Origin: Pseudodesulfovibrio nedwellii
GTDB lineage: Bacteria; Desulfobacterota; Desulfovibrionia; Desulfovibrionales; Desulfovibrionaceae
Reading direction: 5' to 3'
DNA: 64,000 nucleotides
Assembly (NCBI RefSeq): GCF_027923765.1
Contig: NZ_AP026709.1
Coordinates: forward strand, 2,289,501-2,353,500
A program made the position numbers and the translations under genes. Of the stretch, positions 18,518 to 27,940 are shown in pieces. The notes below the pieces were generated by a model. The model worked only from the letters and a program-made list of their open reading frames with translations. It did not search any database and was not told where the DNA came from. Every line of letters starts with the position of its first letter. Position 1 is the stretch's first letter.

Positions 18518-19030
18518 ATGACACACCCCACAGCACAACAAGTCATCGACCACCTCGGACTCATCCCGCACCCGGAAGAAGGTGGTTGGTTTCTTGAAAC
18601 CCACCGTTCCGAGGAATCTTTCACGCAAGAGATTTTACCCAAACGGTACTCTGGCAACCGCTGCCACTCTACGGCCATCTACTACTTGCTAACGCCGGAC
18701 ACTTATTCTCATATGCATCGCCTCGTGACCGATGAAATATTTCATTTTTATGCAGGAGATCCGTGCGAGATGCTCCAGCTTCATCCAAATGGAAATGGGG
18801 AAATCATTACTTTAGGAAACGACTTGCTGTCCGACCAAAATCCACAGGTAAGAGTTCCGAGTTCCTCGTGGCAGGGTATGCGCCTCCTCCCCGGTGGCAC
18901 CTTCGCCCTCATGGGATGCACTGTCGCCCCTGGCTTTGAATTCGCAGACTATTCTCATGGCACGCGGCATGACCTCATCGAAAAATTCCCAGATTTCGAA
19001 GTGCAAATCAGCAGACTGACAACCAAATAG
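18518..19030 (+). CDS. DUF985 cupin protein
   Basis: A 170-aa single-domain cupin. The family signatures are HPEEGGWFLETHRS near residues 18-31, STAIYYLLTP, and the cupin core MHRLVTDEIFHFYAGDP with likely metal-binding His residues, followed by GTFALMGCTVAPGFEFADY. Members are widespread and may bind a sugar or organic acid, but no reaction is established. It is close behind slyX and ends at a bidirectional terminator that separates it from the phage operon. Confidence 0.85.
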   Translation: MTHPTAQQVIDHLGLIPHPEEGGWFLETHRSEESFTQEILPKRYSGNRCHSTAIYYLLTPDTYSHMHRLVTDEIFHFYAGDPCEMLQLHPNGNGEIITLGNDLLSDQNPQVRVPSSSWQGMRLLPGGTFALMGCTVAPGFEFADYSHGTRHDLIEKFPDFEVQISRLTTK

Positions 19031-19035
19031 CAAAA

Positions 19036-19057
19036 GGCGTCTTCATATGAAGACGCC
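19036..19057. terminator. Bidirectional terminator between the cupin gene and the tail operon
   Basis: A perfect palindrome GGCGTCTTCAT/ATGAAGACGCC. The minus-strand side has TTTT after the stem and the plus-strand side has CCTTTC, so it is a better terminator for the phage tail operon. Confidence 0.7.
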
Positions 19058-19081
19058 CCTTTCACAAATCGGCACAAACGC

Positions 19082-19678
19082 TTATACCGACTCAACGTAA
19101 CAGACTTCAATGACTTCCACTTCCGCAGCAGTAACCGCCGCATCCAATCTGTCCTGATAGGCAAGCCGTTGGCCGACAATTGTCCCGGCAAGCAGTCCCC
19201 AGGCTGCACGATTTTCAACGATGTGCATAGCCAATGTAGACACGTCCATGCCCCTGTTCACGGCAATGACATCCAGAAGCGGAACACTTGATTCAGGATC
19301 AGCACGATACGCAAGGGCCTCGGCGTATTGCTGTCCCCAGGTCTGTCGCTCCATCAACCCATACTTGCCTTCAACCTCCATGATAAAGGAATCTGCAAGA
19401 TTGGATATTTCCCGCTGTTTAGCTTTGCGGGCGGCATTCATTTTGGCAGTTTCATCCACCGTGGCCGTGATGATCTTTTCCCGAAAAATCAGATCATCAT
19501 TTTTACACCACTCGGTTACATAGGTTGTAAACGGCTCCCGATCGATGGGGACGGCTTCATTATAACCCAACCCATCCCACTGTTCTCGAGACAAGTCTGT
19601 AAATTTTCGAATAAGCCCCATGTGCTCGACTTTGGCCGGGGGATTCTGTCGATAAGTACCATCGGAATATCTAAACAT
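19082..19678 (-). CDS. Phage tail-associated protein of unknown function
   Basis: A 198-aa protein, last in the tail operon. It starts MFRYSDGTYRQNPP at an ATG with AAGGAG three to four bases upstream. The C-terminal half is helical and charged (DETAKMNAARKAKQREIS). Position directly after the tail spike suggests a tail-fibre chaperone or accessory, as in many phages, but I see no recognisable assembly motif. The frame continues upstream into the spike gene without support. Confidence 0.6.
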   Translation of the reverse strand: MFRYSDGTYRQNPPAKVEHMGLIRKFTDLSREQWDGLGYNEAVPIDREPFTTYVTEWCKNDDLIFREKIITATVDETAKMNAARKAKQREISNLADSFIMEVEGKYGLMERQTWGQQYAEALAYRADPESSVPLLDVIAVNRGMDVSTLAMHIVENRAAWGLLAGTIVGQRLAYQDRLDAAVTAAEVEVIEVCYVESV

Positions 19679-19688
19679 GACGTTCTCC

Positions 19689-22172
19689 TTAAAAGGCGTT
19701 GCTGTATTTTGTTGATTCAAGAATGGCGAGGCCAACGACTGTACTGGCAGCACCATTGATCCACGCATCCGGGCGAATGACCTTAAAGCCCTGCGATGTC
19801 GCAAGGACAACATCCCCTGTCCACTCGGCGCTATTATCCGAGGGGATAAGCCCCTCGTTGACCGGATTGGTCATTGACCTCCGGGTATCAAAGTTCTGCC
19901 AATCAGTAGATGAAGACGCTGTATTTTTGAGGAAGGGGACCGAAAGCAGTTTCCCGCCAAGGCTCACAAACGGACCGTCAGCAAGGCCATTGCCAACATA
20001 CGAAAAGGCCTTGAACACGTCTGAATCAGTGAACAGGTACGCGACATATTGACCCGTCGGCGCGTCGTGAGAAAAGCCAAATGAGGTGGCTGTATTACTC
20101 CACGACATAGGGCTTGCGGCGGTAGTATCGAATTTCAACCCAAGGGCTTGCCCTAGAGCAGTATGGTATATCCGCCATGGATCTTCCCCGTCTCTCCGCT
20201 TGACCATTGCAAAGGTCACAGGTTTTCCAAATCCATGCCCCACGGAGGTTTCAACGCCTGAAACATGATCAAATGTCACAATCTCAAACCCATGCGCACT
20301 TCCGGCCTTCAAACAAAGATCGATAAACCTGTCATCAAATTTATTGCAATTATCATTCGGACCTAACGAATATCCATTGCTATCAAACGATTTGAGAGCA
20401 ATGGCAGACGACCTCTCCCACACATCGTAGTTTGTATTCAACATCTTTGTCGCGCCACGCTTAGAGTCGCAAAGTGTCCACTTAAAAGAACAATCCCTAT
20501 TTTTTATATTTACAAAATCAGGACAAAAACCCAATGAGCAAATAGCTGTGGTCCCCACTTTTCCAGTAAAGAATTGAGCTTCGATAAGGTACACCGTATC
20601 CACGCCCGCCCCCGGAATCAGCATCCGATGTTGCAGATAGGCGACAGACCCTGCGTAATCTATGGTAGCGACTTTTTCGTCAGTAATGGTTAGGGTTCCA
20701 AGCGTTTCCCAATGTGTTCCATCATCCGACCCTTGAAACTGTATTTCACGAGAATGATGTTGATAGGTAATTCCATAATTGGAAGCCCCGTACCACCGTG
20801 CGCGGGAAATCAATTTCGGCTCATCCCATATCTTTCCAATCATCGGAGATGGGCCAGCATTGGCCAGCCTCTGAGAACCATTGGAACTAATGGACAACGT
20901 TATTCCATTAAATGCTTTGCTCAGATTACCGTCTGAATTGTATGTCCACGTACTTCCAATCGGTGTACCGACAGCACCATCAACAAGACTTGCTCCTGCA
21001 TCCTCGCCTTCTCCCACCCGACAGACGATATCTACAACGGTTGCAGAGACAAGGGGACAGGGAGTTGGGAGTTTATTGGAACAAAGCGGCAGATATCCGG
21101 CGGGAAGCCAATCGAAGTCTTCGGAACCAAAAGAGACAACACTGCTAAGGGTATCTCCACTGTTGTACTTACCAAATACCGGAACATAGTCCCCATCAGA
21201 CACTATGGCGACGGTCCCTACAGCAACCCCGTTGTTCCAAATCTCGACGGGAGAATTATCCCTCATGATCCTGAGTTCTCTCAAATCAGCATCATACATG
21301 ATGATTGCAGACGAAGGGAGCAAGTTGTTTTTAGCGACACTGCCACCCCAGGAATCACCTGTTAGACCGACCATGCTTTTGGATGCGCCCTTAACCTTCA
21401 TGATTCCGGAAAAAGATTGAGGACCTGACATCGCAGTAGTTTCAACCCTCCATGCCCACCTGCCGATCTTCGGCAAAACATATGTGCCTGTGGACCATTC
21501 ATCGCCTGCACCACCAGTGCATTTTCTGACACAATTTCCATGAGAATACTGAACCGTCCCATTGTCCAACGAAGATAAAGGATTCAACACACAAAAGTTG
21601 TTGGTTGGCGTGTCCACGGTCTGCGTCGCATTGTTAAAGGTCCAGTCGTTCCCATTACCAGAACTGTCTTTCCCCAAATTGGAGGCGTCCGAAAAACCCA
21701 AATAGGTATGTTTTATAATATATTCATCCAGCTTCTGACGCCGAACGACAAGACCGGAAACAATATCTGACACTTCCAGAAAATTAAAAGGATTTGGCCA
21801 TGTTGCATTATCATCAAAAACAATCAGGTCAGAATAATAGCCCTTGTCAGTTCCGGCAAACTCAGTCAGGACAGCCGACACGAAAGCGGCATGGGTTGAA
21901 GGGACAGCCCCGGAGAACTCTCCGATTTTCACTGTATTTTTGTAAACATTGACGCGAAGGTTCCCGACTTTCTGAATAGTGATCCAATAGTGATTCGTCG
22001 GATCGCCAAGCGGTTTGACGGGATTAACGGCTGTCGGCTTGAATCCAAAATGGATTGTACAACCATACCCAACCGTGGCTGAAGAGGAGAACCCCGACTC
22101 ACAAAGGGCGGAATAGGCTATCTCAATCGGATAGACAGCCCTTCCACCAACTGTTTCCTTTGGTGTGAGCAT
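19689..22172 (-). CDS. Phage tail spike/fibre with lectin-like domains
   Basis: An 827-aa protein that probably forms the receptor-binding tip. Near residues 165-200 it has the SSGNGNDW...TPTNNFCVLNP signature of phage tail proteins of the DUF7483/SPRY-like group. The centre has a discoidin-like stretch (VVDIVCRVGEGEDAG to SREIQFQGSDDGTHWETLG). Further SPRY-like repeats follow (FCPDFVNIKNRDCSFKWTL, GFGKPVTFAMVKRRDG, YVAYLFTD). The N-terminal part looks like a concanavalin-type lectin (HYWITIQKVGNLRVNVY). Several Cys residues are unusual for the family. It follows the fibre gene after two bases. The gene looks intact. Confidence 0.78.
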   Translation of the reverse strand: MLTPKETVGGRAVYPIEIAYSALCESGFSSSATVGYGCTIHFGFKPTAVNPVKPLGDPTNHYWITIQKVGNLRVNVYKNTVKIGEFSGAVPSTHAAFVSAVLTEFAGTDKGYYSDLIVFDDNATWPNPFNFLEVSDIVSGLVVRRQKLDEYIIKHTYLGFSDASNLGKDSSGNGNDWTFNNATQTVDTPTNNFCVLNPLSSLDNGTVQYSHGNCVRKCTGGAGDEWSTGTYVLPKIGRWAWRVETTAMSGPQSFSGIMKVKGASKSMVGLTGDSWGGSVAKNNLLPSSAIIMYDADLRELRIMRDNSPVEIWNNGVAVGTVAIVSDGDYVPVFGKYNSGDTLSSVVSFGSEDFDWLPAGYLPLCSNKLPTPCPLVSATVVDIVCRVGEGEDAGASLVDGAVGTPIGSTWTYNSDGNLSKAFNGITLSISSNGSQRLANAGPSPMIGKIWDEPKLISRARWYGASNYGITYQHHSREIQFQGSDDGTHWETLGTLTITDEKVATIDYAGSVAYLQHRMLIPGAGVDTVYLIEAQFFTGKVGTTAICSLGFCPDFVNIKNRDCSFKWTLCDSKRGATKMLNTNYDVWERSSAIALKSFDSNGYSLGPNDNCNKFDDRFIDLCLKAGSAHGFEIVTFDHVSGVETSVGHGFGKPVTFAMVKRRDGEDPWRIYHTALGQALGLKFDTTAASPMSWSNTATSFGFSHDAPTGQYVAYLFTDSDVFKAFSYVGNGLADGPFVSLGGKLLSVPFLKNTASSSTDWQNFDTRRSMTNPVNEGLIPSDNSAEWTGDVVLATSQGFKVIRPDAWINGAASTVVGLAILESTKYSNAF

Positions 22173-22174
22173 GG

Positions 22175-23161
22175 CTAGACCTCCATATTCTGCACAACAA
22201 GAATGGTCTTGCGTGCATTGAATTGCTCAACCACCACACGAATTTCCCCAGCCAATGGATTGGGACTCGCCAGCATTTCACTCATCTTGTAGGAAACTGC
22301 CAGATTCAATTCGTAGCCTGCGGGATATACGTGAAAGACATAGGTCCCATCATACGGCAGGGATACATCCGTAAAATGGCTTTCTTCCGTTAGGGTCCAG
22401 ACAACATGATTGCGTTCCACCACCAGTTCGGACAAATCCGTACCGGTATGTACCTGGGCCTCATCTCCATAGACAGCCTTGAGCAAACTGCCGGAAAGAG
22501 TCCGAACGATGTTCCCTTCCGAATCAATGGTCTGAAGAACTTCCTCTCCGGTACTGCAACAGGACACAGCCATACCAGTCGCTCCGAACCCAAGGCCAAT
22601 CAGGGCCTCCGTGGGATTCGTGGCCCCGGTTCCGCCCTGCGTCACAGAGATAGGAATAGCAACCTGACCAAAATCTATGATCTCCTTATTTTCCAAATTA
22701 TCTTGAGCGGCATTCCAACCAAGGACGTTGTCTGCGGCTGGTTCCGGCAAAACCAAACCTTCTACGGCGGATGAAATGCGCAACGAGATCGTCCTATCGA
22801 GCCGTTCGGACAACGCCTGACAAATCATGGTCAACTTATCCAGAGCCGCTTCATGGGATGCGGCAGGAAAAGCCCCATTCTCGAGATAATCCGCCTCCTG
22901 GGTCAAAGCAGGACAACGACGCACAAACAGGACCTCCCCCTTCTGCAAAGTCCGGTTCATGTGGCATTCCCCACACGCCTGTTCTCCGGCCCCTGTCAGT
23001 GTATAATCAGAGCCAAGAATCTGTACGGTTTCAACGCCTTCAACGTCACTCACAAGAACTTTAACGTCTTCATCCCGCATAAACATAAACGGCAGTTCAA
23101 AAACGCAAGTCGACCCATTCCCATCAAAATAATCTCTTGTCTTCAGTGATGCGATAGTCAT
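22175..23161 (-). CDS. T7 gp17-like tail fibre attachment protein
   Basis: A 328-aa protein whose N-terminal 150 residues match the podovirus fibre attachment domain: DYFDGNGSTCVFELPFMF, then GEVLFVRRCPALTQEADY and AASHEAALDKLTMICQ. In T7-like phages this domain docks the fibre on the tail. The C-terminal part is short and lacks a long shaft. The binding function may instead lie in the 827-aa product immediately downstream (gap of two bases). It starts at an ATG two bases after the stop of the preceding gene, so translation is coupled. Confidence 0.8.
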   Translation of the reverse strand: MTIASLKTRDYFDGNGSTCVFELPFMFMRDEDVKVLVSDVEGVETVQILGSDYTLTGAGEQACGECHMNRTLQKGEVLFVRRCPALTQEADYLENGAFPAASHEAALDKLTMICQALSERLDRTISLRISSAVEGLVLPEPAADNVLGWNAAQDNLENKEIIDFGQVAIPISVTQGGTGATNPTEALIGLGFGATGMAVSCCSTGEEVLQTIDSEGNIVRTLSGSLLKAVYGDEAQVHTGTDLSELVVERNHVVWTLTEESHFTDVSLPYDGTYVFHVYPAGYELNLAVSYKMSEMLASPNPLAGEIRVVVEQFNARKTILVVQNMEV

Positions 23162-23163
23162 GA

Positions 23164-23631
23164 CTATTTCCCCGTTCCATAGATTTTCGATCCCATGGAC
23201 AAAATGGAACGATTGGGTGACGCGCCACTATTGATGCGCAACATGTTCGCACTGTTCCTCCCATCCTGAAGGGAGGATTCGGCATCTGCAGCACCTTCGA
23301 ACAACACGTCTTCTTCATCCTGCCTGTCCTTGATGCGATCAGCGTCCCGAACCAATGATTTGGAGCCGGACATGACAAGGTTCGACCCACCCCACCCGGC
23401 GGCCCGTCTGGACCGACCTCGTTCTCTTTCGGATCGCAAATCCTCAGCATCACCCGCCGCATGTCGTTGTGTTTCCCAGGCCTTACGCTTGGCATCAGTT
23501 TCCCTGAGTCTGGCCTGCTCTTCACTGGAATTGTCACCCGAAGAGGGGTTCCCCACCATTTTCTGAAAATCCTGGACCAGCCCCAGCCCGTCCTGAACCA
23601 TGTTTAAAGCCTGCGTCGAATTGGTTCCCAT
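23164..23631 (-). CDS. Probable podoviral internal virion-like protein
   Basis: A 155-aa charged helical protein. The middle (SERERGRSRRAAGWGGSNL then SGSKSLVRDADRIKDRQDEE) resembles the repeated Arg-rich then Gly-Ser pattern of small internal virion proteins of T7-like phages and prophages. This is pattern recognition, not a proven homology. It lies between the nozzle and fibre genes, the usual place for such genes, with two bases to the next gene. Confidence 0.5.
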   Translation of the reverse strand: MGTNSTQALNMVQDGLGLVQDFQKMVGNPSSGDNSSEEQARLRETDAKRKAWETQRHAAGDAEDLRSERERGRSRRAAGWGGSNLVMSGSKSLVRDADRIKDRQDEEDVLFEGAADAESSLQDGRNSANMLRINSGASPNRSILSMGSKIYGTGK

Positions 23632-23666
23632 AATCTTATCCTTATATATTTCAGGGTTGATCCCGG

Positions 23667-25752
23667 TTATTCGTTGACCACCAGATATGGAACAATGAGC
23701 AAAACCGACATGGGCAGAGGTTGATCCTGCACAATGGTAAGCACACCGTCCCGATTCCAGCCTTTAGGGAAATTCACGATCTTGTCGCCGCTAAATGCGT
23801 CAGGGGCATACCCCATGGGGACGGCAGCTGTGCGGAAGTAGACCGGCTCAAGATGTTGCTCATCCGGGCCAATCTTGCCGCCCAAAGTATTGTAAAATCG
23901 AGCCGCCACCTTGACGATACGTTTCTTCTTGGTCTGGGCCGTGCCACGCTGACTCCCCGATTCAATACGCATCGGCTGGACTTTGGAGACAAAGGGCAGC
24001 CCCGCATGGACCGTGGAAGCAAAACGATCAAGCTGGATGGTTCCATCGTCCGCCACGGCTCTGTCGGCCAAGACAGCTCCATCAGCGAGCACAGACACCG
24101 TCCGCCCCGCGAGATGCCCCAGTCCTCCCATGGTGACCGCAGGCTCGCCTTCATACGTCACGCCGCTATCCACGAAAAAACCATTGGTAATTGATCCGTC
24201 GAAATCCCCTTCAAGAATTTCGAGAAATCGCCGATCAACTCCTCGGACGACACGACGAACGACAATCCACAATTCATCTCGCTTGTCCCTGTCACTATAA
24301 ATTGACGTGACACCCTCCACGATTCCGTCAGTGAGGATTCGAGACCATGCCGCGACCTCCTGATCCGGCACATACGTCATAGCAACCATGACCCCGTCCT
24401 TGCGTACGCCGTACACAATGGAGTCCGGCTCCTGCACATAGGCCATCTGGGTCAATCCGCTTTCGGTGATATGTTCGGACAAAATGGTCAGGTCCTTGGA
24501 AACATAGGCGTCGGATTCATATCGATAGGCCATCTCTCGAATCTTCTTGCCCGCCCGTTGAATATAGAGCGTGGCAAATCCAACAGACTCAGGCCGAGTG
24601 GGAGAAGCCCCACTGGTACCTTCGTGATTGGCCTTGATATTTTCTGGCGTCACAGGCTCACTCATGCCGCCGCCCAATGTCCACTCACCACCCGCCGTGC
24701 CGACCCACAAAAGGTTACGAGGAACAATGAACTCAATTCCATTCCCCTGATGACCGGCCAGAGTGACTTCAATGGCGTCATCATCAAGCGGTTTTTCTCC
24801 TGCCGGAGCAGCCGTCCTGTCGCCGACCTCAAAACATTCCCAAAACTCGCTCTGAAGTTCTCCGGCTGCATCCCAAATGGATTCAATCTGCTTGTCTCCC
24901 GGCGAATCCTTAAAGGTGATGGTGACATTGGAGCCGGTAGCCACATAATTTTTCGCGCCTTTGTATCTGTAATACCGAGTGGAGCCATCCCCGTGCTGTC
25001 CCTTGAGACCGTCTTTTGCTTCAAAACCGTCACCGTCGAGCAACTCAATTGTGTCACCGGCTTTTCCATCACGAAAGCCATCACTGTTGGCATCCTTGAT
25101 TTCACGGTCACGCCAGCCGTCGAATGGCACTTCACACGTCTTCAGACGAAAATCCTTCATCTCTCCAACACGGGACATCCACAAGGTGTCAGGTTTGTCC
25201 GGTATCCCTGCCAAAACCAGTCGTTGTTGATAAAAGCCAACCACTGACGGATAATTATTTTCAGCCCAGGATTTTGGCTTGCCGATAAAAACCATTTCTT
25301 CAATGGTCCACGCCTCAACACTTTCACGTTTCACGGTGCGGGGGGGGATGGTCGGGATGCACGACAATAAGCATGTCACCGGACTGTGCATACCGAAGCT
25401 GTTTGAATTCCTGTGCCTTGTAGGGGATGTCTCCCTCGAATTCGCTCTCTCTCGTCAGGGCTGAAAAAACACGCATACGCCCTTGCCCGGATTGATCCTC
25501 ACCAAACTCCACAACAAAAGTTCGTGAACCATCCAATTCAAACGGTATAAGCAGCGCCTTTTTTTTCGAATTTATGGCTTCTGCCAAAAATCGAAAACCG
25601 GACCGTCGAGTCGTCCCACCGTGGGGATGTACTTGAAAATTCTCTAGAATTCGGCATCCGTTGAAATATTTGGAAATGTCAGTTCGTCCGTCCAAACGGG
25701 GACTGATTTCACCCGCTGTAAAATTTGTCACTGATGGTGTACTTATACTCAT
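23667..25752 (-). pseudogene. Podoviral tail nozzle (gp12-like) gene with a frameshift
   Basis: Two overlapping frames together encode one tail-tubular-B-like protein of about 695 aa. The first (25752 to 25324) begins with NFTAGEISPRLDGRTDISKY and continues to MLIVVHPDHPP. The second continues with RTVKRESVEAWTIEEMVF, then NYPSVVGFYQQRLVLAG and LWMSRVGEMKDF, classic nozzle-type motifs. The break falls in a run of eight G (25340-25347; C8 in the mRNA). Seven C would restore the frame. It may be a true lesion, a slippage site, or a homopolymer error in the sequence. Because the downstream genes are intact and tightly coupled, decay is not yet advanced. The start ATG has GGAG inside a leader hairpin. 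Confidence 0.8.
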
Positions 25753-25760
25753 AACTCGCT

Positions 25761-25850
25761 GGCTCCTTTTATCGGGGGCTCACCCCTGGCATGCGACAGA
25801 GCGTAGCCCCGGTTTTCGCACCGGAGAACGATCCGGTACTCACAGGAGCC
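25761..25850 (-). promoter_or_regulatory. Three-way-junction leader covering the nozzle gene ribosome-binding site
   Basis: On the minus strand GGCTCCT (25850-25844) pairs with AGGAGCC (25767-25761), the latter containing the SD of the downstream ATG at 25752. Inside are an 8-bp stem GTACCGGA/TCCGGTGC (25839-25832 with 25825-25818) followed directly by GAAA, and a third stem CCGGGGCT with AGCCCCCG (25812-25805 with 25780-25773). The fold should limit translation of the first tail gene. The order CTG-TGAG, stem, C-GAAA recalls a hammerhead ribozyme core, but one core base is missing and the cleavage-site spacing is wrong. Confidence 0.5.
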
Positions 25851-26090
25851 GAGAGGTATAAAAAAACAACTTGACGATGTTTTAGGAATGACGATGACGG
25901 GGATGCTTCAATAGGAATATTTTACCGACATAATATCAAATAGTTACAGCTATATTCAAATCTAAAACTACGGTTATAAGACACAAGATGTGAAAGAATG
26001 ACATACGAATGAGTATCCAATGACATACCAAAACACAGGCAAAGGAAATTCTCGATCGGCAGGGGAAGCAAAAGATAAAAAAATACAACA
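25851..26090. other. AT-rich intergenic DNA upstream of the tail operon
   Basis: No coding frame of interest. It holds the candidate phased-repeat promoter (25974-26029). No attachment-site duplication or integrase remnant was seen in it. Confidence 0.6.
25974..26029 (-). promoter_or_regulatory. Candidate promoter of the tail operon with 11-bp phased repeats
   Basis: Three head-to-tail 11-bp units lie at 25997-26029: AATGACATACG, AATGAGTATCC, AATGACATACC (plus strand). On the minus strand they sit 17 bases before a TTATAA (25979-25974) that could be a -10 element. This is the layout of an activator-dependent late promoter. It is about 220 bases upstream of the nozzle start. Confidence 0.4.
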
Positions 26091-26130
26091 AAAAAAACCC
26101 TTATTTCAACAGTTTAAGCTGAAATAAGGG
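26091..26130 (-). terminator. Terminator after the small Cys-rich protein gene
   Basis: On the minus strand CCCTTATTTCA pairs with TGAAATAAGGG, followed by a T run interrupted once. It lies 30 bases past the stop at 26160. Confidence 0.85.
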
Positions 26131-26159
26131 CATTAAAAACGCCGTGCGGATGCACACGA

Positions 26160-26420
26160 TTAATTCACCGCTGCGGACACCGGTTCGTCACCGCCTCCCT
26201 TCTCACGGTTCAAACGAATGACCTGCGTGGTAAAAGTTGTCTCACCGGGCATACAGGCAGGGCATCCTTCGGACAGAATCACGCACCGTTGATCAAGAGT
26301 AGACACATCGATTCCGGCCAACTTGAGCAGCCGAGTTGTCATGCCTGGCCGCCAAAGGACTGGCTGGCCACATCGGTGGCACTCCACATACAGAGTTTCA
26401 GGATCAAATTTCTTTGTCAT
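26160..26420 (-). CDS. Small conserved zinc-ribbon-like protein
   Basis: An 86-aa protein beginning MTKKFDPETLYVECHRCGQP. Two Cys pairs, CHRC near residues 14-17 and CPAC near residues 53-56, suggest a zinc ribbon. Function unknown; the composition is that of a cytoplasmic chromosomal protein rather than a phage one. The ATG at 26420 has GGAGG fourteen bases upstream; a longer form starting at 26480 is possible. It is divergent from the oxidoreductase gene at 26573. Confidence 0.6.
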   Translation of the reverse strand: MTKKFDPETLYVECHRCGQPVLWRPGMTTRLLKLAGIDVSTLDQRCVILSEGCPACMPGETTFTTQVIRLNREKGGGDEPVSAAVN

Positions 26421-26572
26421 ACTTAGAAAATAATCCTCCTCAGAAGGAATGGCAAGGGCGATGATAGTATAATCATTCATATTTGACAGACCGGAAAACC
26501 CTGCTTGGCATTAAATTTGATATATCGAATCGGTTGGCAATATATTCCCCAAAACGCTTTCAAGGACACGTT

Positions 26573-27934
26573 GTGAAAACTCAATATTTGATTATCGGAG
26601 CAGGCCCCACCGGACTTGGCGCGGCTCATCGACTGAAAGAACTGGGCAATGACGATTTCCTGATTCTGGAACAAAACGACTACGCAGGCGGTTTGTCGGC
26701 CAGTTTCACGGATGACAAAGGATTCACTTGGGACATCGGTGGACACGTTGTCTTTTCCCATTATAAATATTTCGACACGCTCATGGACTCCCTACTCGGC
26801 GACGAACGACTGGAACACGAACGAGAATCATGGGTCCGTTCCAACGACACATGGGTGCCATACCCGTTTCAGAACAATATCCGCCATCTGCCCAAAGAGG
26901 CACGGTGGGAATGTGTCAAAGGACTGTTGCCGGGAAACAGGACCGAAGTCTCGCCCACAAATTTCGCACAGTGGATCGACTCTATTTTCGGGACGGGCAT
27001 CGCAAAACATTTCATGACCCCATACAATTTTAAAGTATGGGCCACGCCACCTGAATTAATGCAGTTCAACTGGATCGGCGAACGCGTGTCTGTTGTGGAC
27101 CTGAAAAAAGTGCTCAAAAACATTATCCTTGAACAGGACGATGTTGCCTGGGGACCAAACAATACTTTCAAATTTCCGCTCAAGGGTGGCACGGGTGAAA
27201 TATTCCGGCGTCTGGCTTCACGCATGGAAGACCGTATTCAATACGGGCAATCTGTGGTCGCCATTGATGCAAAAAGCAAAAAAGCAACGACTGCTGAAGG
27301 GCTTGAAATCGAATACGAGACCCTGCTCAACACGGCTCCTCTCGACATGTTGGCAAGCCAATGGCTCACCGAAAAAGATGATACTATGATAGATGCCGCT
27401 GGCAAGCTCACCCATAATTCGGTCTATGTGGCAGGCGTGGGCATGGACATTAAAAATGACGCCGAGCGCAATTCCCGGTGCTGGATGTACTACCCAGAGT
27501 CAAATTCACCCTTTTACAGGGTCACAAATTTCCATAACTACTCACCCAACAACGTGGCCAAACCGGGACAGCAACTCGGATTCATGTGTGAATCATCCTT
27601 CTCCGAACACAAGCCGGAAAAGCTCAACGAACTGATGGACCGCACCATAGAGGGTCTGGTAAACACTTCCATGATGGACGCGGCCAGGAAAGACGACATC
27701 CTGACCACATGGGATATCGCTGTGGATTACGGATACCCCGTACCCTGTCTGGAGCGCGACAAGGCTCTTGCCGTACTTCAACCGACGTTGGAAGCCATGC
27801 AAATCTATTCCCGAGGCCGTTTCGGTGGCTGGAAATATGAAGTCGCCAACATGGACCACTCGGTTATGCAGGGTGTGGAATGGGCAGAACGCATGGTCCT
27901 CGGCACACCTGAAAAGACCTATACACTGGATTAA
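26573..27934 (+). CDS. FAD-dependent NAD(P)-binding oxidoreductase (amine oxidase/UGM-like)
   Basis: A 453-aa flavoprotein. The dinucleotide-binding motif is IIGAGPTGLGAAHRLKE at the N-terminus. The segment WDIGGHVVFSHYKYFD and the later FPLKGGTGEIFRRLA are typical of the protoporphyrinogen-oxidase / UDP-galactopyranose-mutase-like family often annotated in polysaccharide loci. The substrate is not predictable. The start is a GTG at 26573 with AAGGA six bases upstream; the open frame before it has no family match. It precedes the M24 peptidase by six bases, so they form an operon. Confidence 0.82.
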   Translation: MKTQYLIIGAGPTGLGAAHRLKELGNDDFLILEQNDYAGGLSASFTDDKGFTWDIGGHVVFSHYKYFDTLMDSLLGDERLEHERESWVRSNDTWVPYPFQNNIRHLPKEARWECVKGLLPGNRTEVSPTNFAQWIDSIFGTGIAKHFMTPYNFKVWATPPELMQFNWIGERVSVVDLKKVLKNIILEQDDVAWGPNNTFKFPLKGGTGEIFRRLASRMEDRIQYGQSVVAIDAKSKKATTAEGLEIEYETLLNTAPLDMLASQWLTEKDDTMIDAAGKLTHNSVYVAGVGMDIKNDAERNSRCWMYYPESNSPFYRVTNFHNYSPNNVAKPGQQLGFMCESSFSEHKPEKLNELMDRTIEGLVNTSMMDAARKDDILTTWDIAVDYGYPVPCLERDKALAVLQPTLEAMQIYSRGRFGGWKYEVANMDHSVMQGVEWAERMVLGTPEKTYTLD

Positions 27935-27940
27935 CACACC

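Noticed and set aside
25761-25850. tRNA-like 7-bp acceptor pairing GGCTCCT/AGGAGCC
   Set aside because: No T-loop TTCRA and no anticodon arm on either strand; a leader structure is more likely.
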